This document shows, piece by piece, positions 36,001 to 44,500 of a DNA stretch of 64,000 nt; position 1 is the stretch's first letter; the number at the start of each line of letters is the position of its first letter. Position numbers and translations under genes: made by a program. The DNA is from Azotimanducus sp965199815. Lineage in GTDB: Bacteria > Pseudomonadota > Gammaproteobacteria > Pseudomonadales > Azotimanducaceae. The stretch lies in contig CBDATE010000024.1 in the NCBI GenBank assembly GCA_965199815.1, positions 434,001 through 498,000 of the forward strand, in the 5' to 3' direction. A model generated the notes under the pieces. That model was not told the origin of the DNA, did not search any database, and was given only the letters and a program-made list of their open reading frames with translations.

Positions 36001-38487
36001 CACATAGAGATGCCATCCACCCTCAGCGCGACGCAGAAGCACATCATCGCGACCATCGCCGTTGAAATCTCCGATGCCAACCACGGAATAGGTCAAATCT
36101 CTGGTCAGATTTGCCGGACCTGATTCTCCATCCAATGGAATAAAGCCGTTCATTGCATACAGCATCCAGGTGCCCAGAGTTTGATGCCGCATGAGGACAT
36201 CATCGCGACCATCACCATTGAAATCCCCGATGCCCGCGACTATGTACTCGAGATCGGAAGTGAGTTCCGGATATCCGGAGGCTGCCTCGATAACCTCGTC
36301 GCCATTCATCGCAAAGAGCTGCCAGCGACCATCGAAATTCCGCAGCAATACATCATCCTTGCGGTCACCGTCAAAATCGCCAACGCCCGCCAAGTTAAGG
36401 CGCAAGTCAGTGCTGACAGGAGTTTCACCAGATTCCTCTTGAATAATCATTCCACCGTCCATCGCAAAGTAATACCAATGCCCGTGCTCGTGTCGCAGCA
36501 TGACATCGGATTTACCATCACCGTTGAAATCACCGAGTGCGCGGTCCTGGGAAAATCTCGGCCGTTCGGATGGAAGTGCTTTGGGTTCGAACGCAAAATA
36601 CACATCGTAATTTCCCGATGTGAATCTCAGCGCACCCTTCACCTGAACGTACCAGATGCCGGGCTGCAACTCGCGCTCAAAGTCGAAATTGAGGAAAGTA
36701 CCGCTGTCGTCGTCGATCACTACAGCTTGTTTACTCACTCCATCAATGAGCGAACCATACGTATCTGTCCAGCCATCGGTGAATACCCTCAGGGTACCCT
36801 CTGTTTCGAGTTCGAGACGAAACACATCCACATCACCACTAATCTCGAGCGAGGCTTCCAGAGTATGGGGCGGGATGACCTCGGTAGCTTCTTCAAAACT
36901 GTCTGCATGATCGTCAGACGTAACCGTGTAGGTGACCGATTCACTGCGAACATCAAGTTGCTTCGAAGGGTTGGAAGCATCGGAAACATACACATGCACC
37001 CAATAGACACCCGCGGGTGGCGCAATGAAGTCGGTAGTCAGTGAAAGGTTCGTGTAACTGCCTCTCGGTGACAAGCGACCGGAACGACCAGACCCTTCAA
37101 GCGAAACGCGCGCTACATCGTAACCACTCGACTCTGCACTCGGCCCATCTGTCAATCGCAACGTCAAGAAGAGCATATCCGTCGTTCGCGACGAGTCATT
37201 GAAGATTTCATCAACCCCAAGGATGACGGTTTCTTCATTTTCATCAATACGATAATTCACATTGCCAATCAGCTTGACACCAACCTTGAAGACATTGGGG
37301 TCGGTACGCGAGTCCAGCATAGTGTCCGGATCAGAGAGGTCGGAAACAAGGATGTGCAGGTAATATTCACCCGGAGGGGGAGGCAAATAGTTGGCTGTGA
37401 GATCAATGCCGTAGTAGGACTGACCAGGATCAAGCCGCCCGCCACCAGAAAATCCAGCGAGCGAAACCCTTGCGACCAAATGGCTCCGAGATGTGATTTC
37501 CGGCACTTCGGTAGCGATCAGCGAGAGATGAAGCACACCTGTTTGCCGAAGACTGTCGTTCCGTATTTCGTCAACCAGTAGCCTCACGCTGTTGCCCAGA
37601 AATTCGTAATCGGACCTTCCCAGGATTTCGACACCACGATCTTCCGGGATGACCGGCGGCGGGGGAGTGTAGAAGGAAAAGGTTTCCGTTCCCGTGAAGG
37701 TGACAAGGTCCAAAACAGTGTTGAGCAAGGGATACTCGGACACATAGAAGTGCATGTAATAGGTGCCGTCCGGCGGGGCGGTAAAGTCAGTGGTGACAGA
37801 GATGTCGGTAAGGTAGGCACGGGGCGACAGTTGCTCACCGACAGAACCTCTCGCCACCAGATATCCCGATGTGTAGGGATCGGGGGATTCAGTTGCCCAC
37901 AAACTGAGATAAAGAGTACCCGTGGTCCAAACGTAACTGAAATTGGAAATCTCCGATGCCGTCAGTGTTGCCTCGCCACTCCGGATCGAATAACCGACAC
38001 TGCCCAGAATTTCGACACCCCGATCTTCCGGAATGACCGGCGGAGGGGGAGTGTAGGAGGAAAAGGTTTCCGTTCCCGTGAAGGTGACAAGGTCCAAAAC
38101 AGTGTCGAACAAGGGATACTCGGACACATAGAAGTGCATGTAATAGGTGCCGTCCGGCGGGGCGGTAAAGTCAGTGGTGACAGAGATGTCGGTGAGGTAG
38201 GCACGGGGCGACAGTTGCTCACCGACAGAACCTCTCGCCACCAGATATCCCGAAGTGTAGGGGTTGGGGGATTCAGTTGCCCACAAACTGAGAAAGAGGG
38301 TGCCTGTGGTCCACGTGTAACTGAAGTTGGAAATCTCCGATGCCGTCAATACTGCCTCGCCACCCTGAATCGAATAACGGACACTGCCCGTTAATTGCAC
38401 ATCGCTCGCGAAAGCACTCGTGACAAGGAACAAGCCAAGCTTGATGAGACTTGCCTGAACTCCGATACGGATAAATCTGTGCGCCAT
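33082..38487 (-). CDS. Giant multidomain S8 subtilisin-like secreted protease
   Basis: The protein has 1801 residues with an N-terminal signal (LIKLGLFLVTSAFAS). Domain order: two near-identical 126-residue beta repeats and two diverged ones (about 30-520), a PPC-like domain (DVFRLELETEGTLRVFTDGW), and six or seven FG-GAP/VCBS-type repeats (GDFNGDGKSDVML, about 650-1000). A second PPC-like domain and a propeptide-like region follow. The S8 catalytic domain has Asp in VVAVVDTGVATDHPDL (~1264), His in SSFHGTHVAGTVAA (~1324) and Ser in YVGTSMAAPHVAGIVG (~1507). Ig-like and SdrD-like tails (LLDPDTYRWQDWKAL) end it. The catalytic triad is intact. The placement of the protease after some 1200 residues of adhesive and propeller-like repeats is unusual. 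It is the central gene of a three-gene operon. Confidence 0.92.
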   Translation of the reverse strand: MAHRFIRIGVQASLIKLGLFLVTSAFASDVQLTGSVRYSIQGGEAVLTASEISNFSYTWTTGTLFLSLWATESPNPYTSGYLVARGSVGEQLSPRAYLTDISVTTDFTAPPDGTYYMHFYVSEYPLFDTVLDLVTFTGTETFSSYTPPPPVIPEDRGVEILGSVGYSIRSGEATLTASEISNFSYVWTTGTLYLSLWATESPDPYTSGYLVARGSVGEQLSPRAYLTDISVTTDFTAPPDGTYYMHFYVSEYPLLNTVLDLVTFTGTETFSFYTPPPPVIPEDRGVEILGRSDYEFLGNSVRLLVDEIRNDSLRQTGVLHLSLIATEVPEITSRSHLVARVSLAGFSGGGRLDPGQSYYGIDLTANYLPPPPGEYYLHILVSDLSDPDTMLDSRTDPNVFKVGVKLIGNVNYRIDENEETVILGVDEIFNDSSRTTDMLFLTLRLTDGPSAESSGYDVARVSLEGSGRSGRLSPRGSYTNLSLTTDFIAPPAGVYWVHVYVSDASNPSKQLDVRSESVTYTVTSDDHADSFEEATEVIPPHTLEASLEISGDVDVFRLELETEGTLRVFTDGWTDTYGSLIDGVSKQAVVIDDDSGTFLNFDFERELQPGIWYVQVKGALRFTSGNYDVYFAFEPKALPSERPRFSQDRALGDFNGDGKSDVMLRHEHGHWYYFAMDGGMIIQEESGETPVSTDLRLNLAGVGDFDGDRKDDVLLRNFDGRWQLFAMNGDEVIEAASGYPELTSDLEYIVAGIGDFNGDGRDDVLMRHQTLGTWMLYAMNGFIPLDGESGPANLTRDLTYSVVGIGDFNGDGRDDVLLRRAEGGWHLYVMQGRKIVFGSGPVSGLPSGLGTAPIALGDYDADGMTDILVGHVEGEWHLYRMNGRQVRGGEGSVLEMPELPGYELAGVGDLDGDSSDDLLLRHGENGSWHFLALDGHIALSPSSPVNLFTDLAWQLPVQGEPSQLETGKVFVRLRIAEGQSMDSDTRDALREKAGNDTLDSAQFELVPATIAGYASAYDDQLDIYRLAFPAPVRIGLAIADAEEADLDLYLARPDGAIIEQSLGVDDLEAIQSSIEGEHLVVVSAYNGASNYSLVVSFAHEQSPEGAQMAINRTWSRDGEFVPRELLVMAAPNVSRGTSDRAESRGEAMKRVAASFALQDVDFIGNNRIRTAPDRQFTEHTQFLEGAGFRFDSKLLRDKAATLMLRKRMVKNSEAVAVQPNYVLSASVRPDDPEYDRQEWHYQAVSLEAAWGLTTGSDDVVVAVVDTGVATDHPDLSARLLRDAQGGLVGYDFISDPEIAQDGDGIDSNPHDVGDGGVGLGSSSFHGTHVAGTVAATTNNGVGVAGVLWKGKVMPVRVLGKGGGYTSDVIEGIRYAAGLANASESLPSKRADVINLSLGQDNRMCIPLPENPAVSAVLREVIESGVVVVHAAGNNNCFFTDYWSAVPGVITVGAVNSNEEKAHYSNYGERINVVAPGGGFSSGVVSTMADDASFPLRHTYRGYVGTSMAAPHVAGIVGLMLSVNPALTPGDINDLIAGTHSDPSAAAVVRDLGVPGKDFIYGEGIIDAYRAVRTAKAIVGGSIDDAPTAPRLRVAPAYLNFGDSAQQLRVRTENIGGGELHIESANTEQSWIEVSREYLPDLVIQVNRENQPEGTLSGEVLIRSNGGEYRLGVSAQVRSVARPSNVGTIWVGLLDPDTYRWQDWKALTPEGGYSYESSDVPPGNYWVIAGTNRDGDNHICDAGEACGMYPLVGAPRTIRVDGDQRVKFGVSIDLFSRISSQSLESTSIGAQGFKIPEHAHEK
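37650..38403 (-). repeat. 378-bp tandem repeat inside the subtilase gene
   Basis: Two in-frame copies with a period of 378 bp (126 codons; for example 37584-37838 against 37962-38222) encode the first two N-terminal beta-domain repeats of the subtilase. They differ at only a few positions over most of their length. Boundaries are approximate. Confidence 0.85.
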
Positions 38488-38492
38488 CTTGA

Positions 38493-39131
38493 TTATTGCG
38501 ATTGTCCATGACTGAACGACACCCCATCACCGCAGGCCAATTCACCCAAGTGAATGGCTTTGCCGGAGTCGGATTTGACAGAGAGCGTCTTGGCAGACTC
38601 GCCTTGCGTACAAGGCCACGTAAGCGTCTCCCTCGCCGACAGGACGGTAGGTGCCCCATCGCCAATGGTTACTCTCAGCGGGGGTGAATCCTTGCCCGTG
38701 CTGCGCAGAAGCGAGAAATGACCGCGCGGATTCTGATGGCGCGAAACACGCCAGAATCCGCCGGGAATCTCGACCATTTCACCAGATACGTGCGTGGCAC
38801 GAGACGCACGCTCTGCCAGGAAACCGGAGTTGCCAAGGGCTGGAGTCGATTGGACACCAGAAGACTCGCCGGACCCATGTGTCTGCCACGTAAGATCCTC
38901 CTCGAAATTGGCGGTGTCAACATCCCTTCGAAATCCTCGGACAAGCCCTGAGGTGCGGTGTTCCAGCGCTACCAGATCCTCTGAAGAAGGGCTGTCATCT
39001 TGAACCGATTGAACCTGTCGTTCTCGCTTTCGGTCATCTCCTTCGTCGAGTTCCGCGTGGACGGGCACCGCGATAAGCCACGCGACACACATCAGGGTCG
39101 CCCGATAAAAAACCTTCCAGTGGTTCGGCAC
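38493..39131 (-). CDS. Hypothetical secreted protein upstream of the subtilase
   Basis: It has no recognised family. A hydrophobic signal-like segment (LMCVAWLIAVPVHA, then Glu) is followed by a charged, probably disordered region (DEGDDRKRERQVQSVQDD). A C-terminal part rich in Gly, Ser and Thr contains two cysteines (WPCTQGE, ELACGDG) that could form a disulphide. I take GTG 39131, nine bases after GAGG; a TTG at 39152 is the alternative. It ends 5 bp before the subtilase start, so it is probably cotranscribed and may be an accessory of the protease. Confidence 0.6.
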   Translation of the reverse strand: MPNHWKVFYRATLMCVAWLIAVPVHAELDEGDDRKRERQVQSVQDDSPSSEDLVALEHRTSGLVRGFRRDVDTANFEEDLTWQTHGSGESSGVQSTPALGNSGFLAERASRATHVSGEMVEIPGGFWRVSRHQNPRGHFSLLRSTGKDSPPLRVTIGDGAPTVLSARETLTWPCTQGESAKTLSVKSDSGKAIHLGELACGDGVSFSHGQSQ

Positions 39132-39208
39132 TACAGTCAACCTCGCGAACAATGAAAAAGTCGCGCTAGTATTGCATAAAAGCGATATGAACGCGATGTG
39201 CTTGATGG

Positions 39209-39264
39209 AATTCAGTGTGGTAAGGCATTGCGAGTCCGATCAAGTTCATGGACGGGGTTGATCG
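39209..39264 (-). repeat. Decayed multi-hairpin element (hairpins 3 and 1)
   Basis: 39209-39236 resembles hairpin 3 in reverse orientation (ttcagtgtggtaaggcattg against ttcagtgccgtaaggcattg). 39237-39264 keeps the outer arms of hairpin 1 (cgatcaa / ttgatcg). Hairpin 2 is missing between them. Confidence 0.6.
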
Positions 39265-39270
39265 AGCCAT

Positions 39271-39297
39271 ACCGCAAGCGTCTTGCAATCACGGCAA
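39271..39297 (+). repeat. 27-bp motif shared with 32504-32530
   Basis: This is the second copy of the motif accgcaagcNtcttgcaatc continuing to acggcaa, again just beside an element. It differs from the first copy at one position. Confidence 0.7.
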
Positions 39298-39485
39298 ATA
39301 CCCCCATAACACACTGCATTCCTTGCAACGGCAGACCGTAATCACTCGGCCGTTTGTGACAAAATGGATCGTTTGAGCAGATAGCAAGGAAGGCTTCACT
39401 GCCAGCCAGGCTCACATTGCAGCGAAATAGCGTCTGCACAACCACACATGATTTTCAGGCACACAACTTTAACGGGAGATCCTCC

Positions 39486-39773
39486 ATGTCCAATCCAGTC
39501 GATATGATTTTCGCTGACAATGTCGCTCAGGTTCAGGTAACCGGTGGTGTCGTCAGGTTACTGCTCGGAACCAACAAGCCACGTCTCGGCGATGACGATC
39601 AAGCACCTGAAGTGCTCACAGACAGATGCCTGATCATGCCTATTGAAGGATTTCTGCGCACTCTGCAAATATTCCAGCAAGCCGTTGACGGACTGGAAAA
39701 AAGAGGCGTACTCAAGCGCGCTCATCAGGATCAGGGCGAAGGCCCGTCAGTCACTGTCGGCAACGGTGACTAG
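39486..39773 (+). CDS. Small conserved-looking protein preceding a type I secretion operon
   Basis: It has 95 residues and no recognised family. It lacks a signal peptide and reads as a compact soluble protein (MIFADNVAQVQVTGGVVRLL, then LTDRCLIMPIEGFLRTLQIF). A strong GGGAG site precedes ATG 39486. It is 39 bp upstream of the ABC transporter and on the same strand, so it is likely a cytoplasmic accessory or regulator of the secretion system. That role is inferred from position only. Confidence 0.65.
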   Translation: MSNPVDMIFADNVAQVQVTGGVVRLLLGTNKPRLGDDDQAPEVLTDRCLIMPIEGFLRTLQIFQQAVDGLEKRGVLKRAHQDQGEGPSVTVGNGD

Positions 39774-39812
39774 GTTGCCGGAATCAGCTTTCGTTGTCGA
39801 GGATGCGGGCGC

Positions 39813-41645
39813 TTGAATCAGGTCGGTTCCCAGGCACCTGAAGGGGTAGCCAGGCTGCTGTTCACCATCAGGACATTCCTGAGCAGCCTGGTCGCTTCCT
39901 TCTGGGCTCTGATCGCCGCAATCGGCACAAGGTTTGGCGGCAGCAACGAGGTCACCCTCGCCGCCAACTCTCCCCTCGGACGAGCACTGGAGAGACTGCG
40001 CAGGACATTTGTCGGTGTCTTTGTCCTGAGTATCGGCACCAATCTGCTGATGCTCACAGCGCCCATCTACATGCTGCAACTCTATGACCGGGTGCTAAGT
40101 TCTCGTTCCATGGATACCCTGGCGGCGCTCAGCCTGCTGGTTCTGGGGCTCTTCTTCGTCCATGGGTTGCTTGAAGTCGCTCGTTCGAGGAGCATGATCC
40201 GGGTTGCTCAGGCAGTGGACAGGGAACTGACTCCGGACCTGTTCAATTCACTGTCACGCGCCAGCGGCCCCAAGGATCCCAAGGGCTCCAGCCAATTGCT
40301 CAACGATATGAGTTCGGTGCGCGGCATGCTCACCTCTCCAGCGCTCTTCTCGTTCTTTGACGCGCCCTGGAGCCCTGTCTATATCCTCGTGATCTTCATC
40401 ATGCATCCGTTACTCGGTGGCATTGCCCTGGTGGGGGCAATACTCATGTTCAGTATGGCGCTCACCGTCAATCGTGTTTCGCAACCGCCCATGCAGCGCG
40501 CCATTCCCTTCAAGAATGCGGCTTCAAGGCTGACCAGCATGGTTCTCAAGAACCAGTCCTCGGTGCAATCCATGGGTATGGGCGAATCGGTGACCAAGCG
40601 CTGGCAAGCCAGTCATGAGGCGGCCAGTGGATGGCAGGGTCGCGCCAACGACCTCATCGGCACCATGTCGGGTGTGTCGAAGACGGTTCGCCTCGCCTTG
40701 CAGTCGCTCATTCTTGGCACCGGTGCCTATCTGGTGCTGCAATCCCCACCCGCAATCACGCCGGGTATCATGATCGCCGCGTCCATCATCATGGGCAGAG
40801 CGCTGGCTCCGCTCGATCAGGCCATTGCTGCCTGGCGAACCTTCATCGCTTCGCGAACCGCCTGGCAGCGGCTCAGGGAGGCGCTGGCCGAAATGGACAG
40901 TGATCGCGATTCCACACCTATCGAGATTGCCAACGGCAATCTCATCGTGGAGAACCTCTCGGTCGCACCTCCCGGTGCCGACAACGCGCTACTGAAAAAT
41001 CTCAACATGACAATTCCGGGCGGTACGCTGCTCGGCGTTGTCGGCCCAAACGCCTCCGGCAAGTCAACGCTCGGGCGCGTGATTACCGGCAGCTGGAAGC
41101 CTCTTGAAGGCACAGTACGTCTCTGTGGAGTCGATATTCACAGCTGGCCCAGCGAAGACCGTGGCCGCTATTTTGGCTATCTGCCGCAGGAGAGTGAACT
41201 CTTTGAAGGCACCGTCGCCGACAACATCTCACGCTTTCAGGAAAATCCCAATCATGATGATGTGGTGGCCGCAGCGCGCACTGCCGGTGTCGAAGATATG
41301 ATTCTGCGCCTTCCCAAGGCATTCGATACCAGGCTGCAAGCCTTCGGTCGCAACCTGTCCGGGGCACAACAAAAAGCCATATCACTGGCGCGGGCACTCT
41401 ATGGCAACCCCTTCCTGCTGGTGCTTGACGAGCCCGATACGGGCTTTGACGTGCATGGATTCGGACGCCTTCGAGATACGCTGACGCGCTTGAAGGAGAG
41501 TGGCACCACAGTGATTCTCATCAGTCACAACACCCTGCTCCTGCAAGCAACCGAATACATGGTGGTGCTCGGCGGGCGCGCCGGGGTACGTGCCGGCCCC
41601 AGCAGGGAAATGCTCAAGGCCCCCACCGATCAACCCGGCAGCTGA
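39813..41645 (+). CDS. Type I secretion system permease/ATPase (PrtD/AprD-like)
   Basis: It is an inner-membrane ABC exporter of 610 residues. The transmembrane domain follows SIGTNLLMLTAPIYMLQLYD, which is characteristic of PrtD-type exporters. The ATPase domain has Walker A VGPNASGKST, signature NLSGAQQKAISLARAL and Walker B LLVLDEPDTGFD. The start is probably TTG 39813 with GAGG nine bases upstream. With the adjacent HlyD-like adaptor and the TolC-like channel it forms a complete ABC-dependent secretion apparatus. No obvious RTX substrate is encoded in the window. Confidence 0.93.
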   Translation: MNQVGSQAPEGVARLLFTIRTFLSSLVASFWALIAAIGTRFGGSNEVTLAANSPLGRALERLRRTFVGVFVLSIGTNLLMLTAPIYMLQLYDRVLSSRSMDTLAALSLLVLGLFFVHGLLEVARSRSMIRVAQAVDRELTPDLFNSLSRASGPKDPKGSSQLLNDMSSVRGMLTSPALFSFFDAPWSPVYILVIFIMHPLLGGIALVGAILMFSMALTVNRVSQPPMQRAIPFKNAASRLTSMVLKNQSSVQSMGMGESVTKRWQASHEAASGWQGRANDLIGTMSGVSKTVRLALQSLILGTGAYLVLQSPPAITPGIMIAASIIMGRALAPLDQAIAAWRTFIASRTAWQRLREALAEMDSDRDSTPIEIANGNLIVENLSVAPPGADNALLKNLNMTIPGGTLLGVVGPNASGKSTLGRVITGSWKPLEGTVRLCGVDIHSWPSEDRGRYFGYLPQESELFEGTVADNISRFQENPNHDDVVAAARTAGVEDMILRLPKAFDTRLQAFGRNLSGAQQKAISLARALYGNPFLLVLDEPDTGFDVHGFGRLRDTLTRLKESGTTVILISHNTLLLQATEYMVVLGGRAGVRAGPSREMLKAPTDQPGS

Positions 41646-41669
41646 CTTCCGTAATTCCTCGCCGTCCTC

Positions 41670-43022
41670 ATGCAAGTCAATCTCGCCTCTACACTCGAAC
41701 CTGATACGACGGCACCGCCGCCGGAAATGAAGCGCGCCTTGCGCGACCCGCTGGTGCTCATTGGCGTACTGGCCTTCGTGGTGGGGTTTCTCGGATTGCT
41801 GTTGTTCGCGTCGGTCAAGACGCTGGCTGAAGGAGCCGTGGCCGAGGGTCGGGTAGTGGTCGAAGGTAATCGCAAATCCGTGCAGCACCTCGAAGGCGGC
41901 ATAGTCTCCGCCATTCACGTGCGTGACGGCGACCAGGTTGAAGCCGGGCAGATTCTCATCACGCTCGACAAAACCAACCCACAGGCTGAGCTTGACCTTC
42001 TCACCGGTCGCTACTTCGCCGCGCAGGCAACTGTTGATCGCCTGGTCTCGGAGCAGCGCAACTTCAGCGAGATCAACTGGTCGGATGAGCTGCTCGGGCA
42101 CGCACCCGATGCGCGTCTCGAAGAGGTGCTTGCAGATCAGACAGCGCTCTTCGAGAGCCGCAAGCAAGAGCTTCGCGGGCAAGCTGACATTCTTCGCCAG
42201 CGTGTGCTGCAAATCGACAATCAGGTAGAAGGCAAGCGTCAACAGTTGCAGGCAAGTCGCGAGCGTCTCGAGGTAACCAGCCAGGAACTTGCGCAAACGG
42301 AGGATTTGCAAAAGCGCCAGCTCGCATCGCTGTCCGAAGTGTATGAATTACAGAATCGTCGCTCGCAGATTCAGGGCGAAATCGGGCAATTGTTATCTGA
42401 TGTAGGTGCGCTCGAGGAAAAACGCAGCGAGACCGAGTTTCAGATACGACAGCTCGATTCGGAAGCACAGAAGAGCATCAATACGGAGCTGGTCGAATCG
42501 CAATCCGCCCTGTCCGATACGAGAGAGCAGCTCGCCGCCGCTCAGGATGTATTGAATCGCACCGAAATTCGCGCCCCTGACGATGGCGTGGTGCTCGGCC
42601 TGTCGGTTTACAGCCCGCGGGCAGTAATTGAGCCACGCGCAGAAGTCCTGCAACTCGTGCCGGAGAACGACCGACTGATCGTTGAAGCCAAGGTGAACTC
42701 ACTCGACCGTGACAGTGTCGATATCGGATTGCCGGTTCGCATACGCTTGAGCGGCCTGAGCGCGCGGTATGTGCCCGAAATCAACGGCGCTGTTGAGTGG
42801 GTGTCGGCAGATGCCTTTGAAGAGCGCCAGTCCGGAGCGCTGTTTTATCTGTCCCGTATTGGCTTCGAGCCTTCGGAACTCGACAAGGTGCAAGGTTTTG
42901 AAGATGGTTTCAAGCCCGGTGTACCGGTGCAAGTGACCATACTGGCAGGCGAACGCACTTTCATGGATTACCTCATCAATCCGCTCACCAGCTCCATGGG
43001 ACGCGCGTTCAAGGAAACCTGA
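41670..43022 (+). CDS. HlyD-family periplasmic adaptor of type I secretion
   Basis: It is a membrane-fusion protein with one N-terminal transmembrane segment (LVLIGVLAFVVGFLGLLLFA). A lipoyl-like motif (EGNRKSVQHLEGGIVSAIHV, then RDGDQVEAGQ) is followed by a long coiled-coil hairpin (about 150-290) and a beta-barrel domain with EIRAPDDGVVLGL. The C-terminus, PVQVTILAGERTFMDYLINP, is typical of PrtE/HlyD. It is 24 bp downstream of the ATPase gene. It bridges the inner-membrane ABC exporter and the TolC-like protein. Confidence 0.93.
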   Translation: MQVNLASTLEPDTTAPPPEMKRALRDPLVLIGVLAFVVGFLGLLLFASVKTLAEGAVAEGRVVVEGNRKSVQHLEGGIVSAIHVRDGDQVEAGQILITLDKTNPQAELDLLTGRYFAAQATVDRLVSEQRNFSEINWSDELLGHAPDARLEEVLADQTALFESRKQELRGQADILRQRVLQIDNQVEGKRQQLQASRERLEVTSQELAQTEDLQKRQLASLSEVYELQNRRSQIQGEIGQLLSDVGALEEKRSETEFQIRQLDSEAQKSINTELVESQSALSDTREQLAAAQDVLNRTEIRAPDDGVVLGLSVYSPRAVIEPRAEVLQLVPENDRLIVEAKVNSLDRDSVDIGLPVRIRLSGLSARYVPEINGAVEWVSADAFEERQSGALFYLSRIGFEPSELDKVQGFEDGFKPGVPVQVTILAGERTFMDYLINPLTSSMGRAFKET

Positions 43023-43064
43023 AGCGCACACATTCCCTCGAGCGCCCTGCCCCCGAACAGCCTC

Positions 43065-44402
43065 CTATTCAGGCAGCGGCTGTGCATTCATGGCGGCGAC
43101 CCAATCGGCATTCAGTCGTCCAAGAGCATGCAGCAAACTCCAGGCCGCAACTTTCGCTTCCCGCGCGGCATGCGCAAAATTGGTGCGCGCTTCAAGGAGT
43201 TCATTCTGGGCATCAAGCTGATCCACCAAACTCTTGCGGGAAGCCGCAACCTCTTCCTTCATGAGCACAAAGGCACGTTCGCTGGCCTCCACCTGCGATT
43301 CGGCAGCGCTCAGTCGCTCACGACTGTAGTGGTAGGTGCGAGAAGCCGAGATGGCTCCTTCTCTCGCCTTGCGCTCCGAATCCGCCACATCATAGCTCGC
43401 GCTCTCCCACAAGGCGCGCGCCTTTCGCGTACGCGCAATCTGTGAGCCGCCTCGATAGATGGGCGCATCGAACTTCAAGCCGATATTGGATTCTTCCAGT
43501 TCACTCACGAAAGAAGAGCCATTATTGTCGAGTTTACGCACCTGACCGCTGAGCTGTATGTCGGGCCAGATTTCCCGCTGTGCAGACTTGAAAGAACGCT
43601 CGGCACTGCGTTCGGATTCCTTCGCAGCGACTACGGAAGGATGTTCCTTCCATTCGTGCTCGGCCACGCTCGCCAGGCTCTCCACATCGGCGGGAACGAA
43701 GCCTGTGAGATCGCCGGGATTGATGATCGAAGTCGCGCGTTCAAAAGCAGCCAGACTTTGCGCAAGCACTGCCTGGGCCTCGGCACGCTTGCCTTGGGCG
43801 GAGTACAGCCGGGCGCGCACACGCGCTTCATCAGTCAAAATCGAGGCACCGGCTGCAAGGCGCTGTTCGGTCGCTTCCACCTGCTGGCGCATCACTTCAG
43901 CACTTTCCGAAGCCGCAAGCAGCACCTGTCGGTCGCGTTCAAGGTCAAAAAACGCTGCCAGGGCTTCCATTAATACCTGCCCCTCCACCAGCGAGAATCT
44001 GGATTGCCCGGCACGATAGGTGGCGCGCGCCGCATCAACATCCGCCTTGGTTTTGCCCCAATCCCACAGGGGCTGGGTAATGACCAACGAGCTTGCAGAC
44101 GAAGGTTCGTCATCATTGCGGGTAGCACCGCTCTGGTACTGGTACGAGGAGTTGCCCTGATTGTGGTCGTAATTGGCCGTGACTGTCGGCAACCAGCCAG
44201 CTCTCGCTTCCGAGATGCCGGCTTGCAACGAGCGCAACCTGGCGGCTTCGGAGCCCATTTGCGGATTCTGCTGCAAGGCGGTGTCAAGCACCGTCAACAG
44301 ATGCAGCGACCCGCCCTCGTTGGCGTGGACAGCCGGTGCGCCACAGCATGACAACACCAACCAAAACCACAGTGATGTCGTCGCGTTCGCCGAGCGAGTC
44401 AT
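43065..44402 (-). CDS. TolC-family outer-membrane channel
   Basis: It is an outer-membrane efflux/secretion protein of 445 residues. A signal peptide (LWFWLVLSCCGAPAVHA) is followed by alternating helical and coiled-coil segments with TolC landmarks (DTALQQNPQMGSEAARLRSL, ITQPLWDWGKTKADVDAARA, GLKFDAPIYRGGSQIARTRK). A GGGAG site precedes the ATG. It is convergent with the HlyD gene and therefore has its own promoter. It presumably completes the type I secretion system. Confidence 0.92.
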   Translation of the reverse strand: MTRSANATTSLWFWLVLSCCGAPAVHANEGGSLHLLTVLDTALQQNPQMGSEAARLRSLQAGISEARAGWLPTVTANYDHNQGNSSYQYQSGATRNDDEPSSASSLVITQPLWDWGKTKADVDAARATYRAGQSRFSLVEGQVLMEALAAFFDLERDRQVLLAASESAEVMRQQVEATEQRLAAGASILTDEARVRARLYSAQGKRAEAQAVLAQSLAAFERATSIINPGDLTGFVPADVESLASVAEHEWKEHPSVVAAKESERSAERSFKSAQREIWPDIQLSGQVRKLDNNGSSFVSELEESNIGLKFDAPIYRGGSQIARTRKARALWESASYDVADSERKAREGAISASRTYHYSRERLSAAESQVEASERAFVLMKEEVAASRKSLVDQLDAQNELLEARTNFAHAAREAKVAAWSLLHALGRLNADWVAAMNAQPLPE

Positions 44403-44500
44403 GACGCAGCTCCCTTGTGCTCTGAATCGGTGGGCATTGTACTCCGCAGGGATGCAGGTGCGGGTTTGGAGGATTCAACATCCTGCTCGCGATGCGTCAA

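Larger units (their letters stand above)
39132..39485. other. Intergenic region between protease locus and secretion locus, with decayed element
   Basis: This 354-bp divergent region has no convincing gene. It holds a decayed multi-hairpin element in minus orientation (39209-39264) and the 27-bp motif at 39271-39297. Promoters for both flanking operons must lie here, but I see no strong consensus match. Confidence 0.6.

Noticed and set aside
33556..37044. Plus-strand open frames across the subtilase gene
   Set aside because: They are antisense shadows of the 1801-residue protease, whose domains and catalytic triad are unambiguous on the minus strand.
39212..39445. Small minus-strand open frame of 77 codons
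   Set aside because: It overlaps the decayed element, lacks a ribosome site and has no recognisable features.
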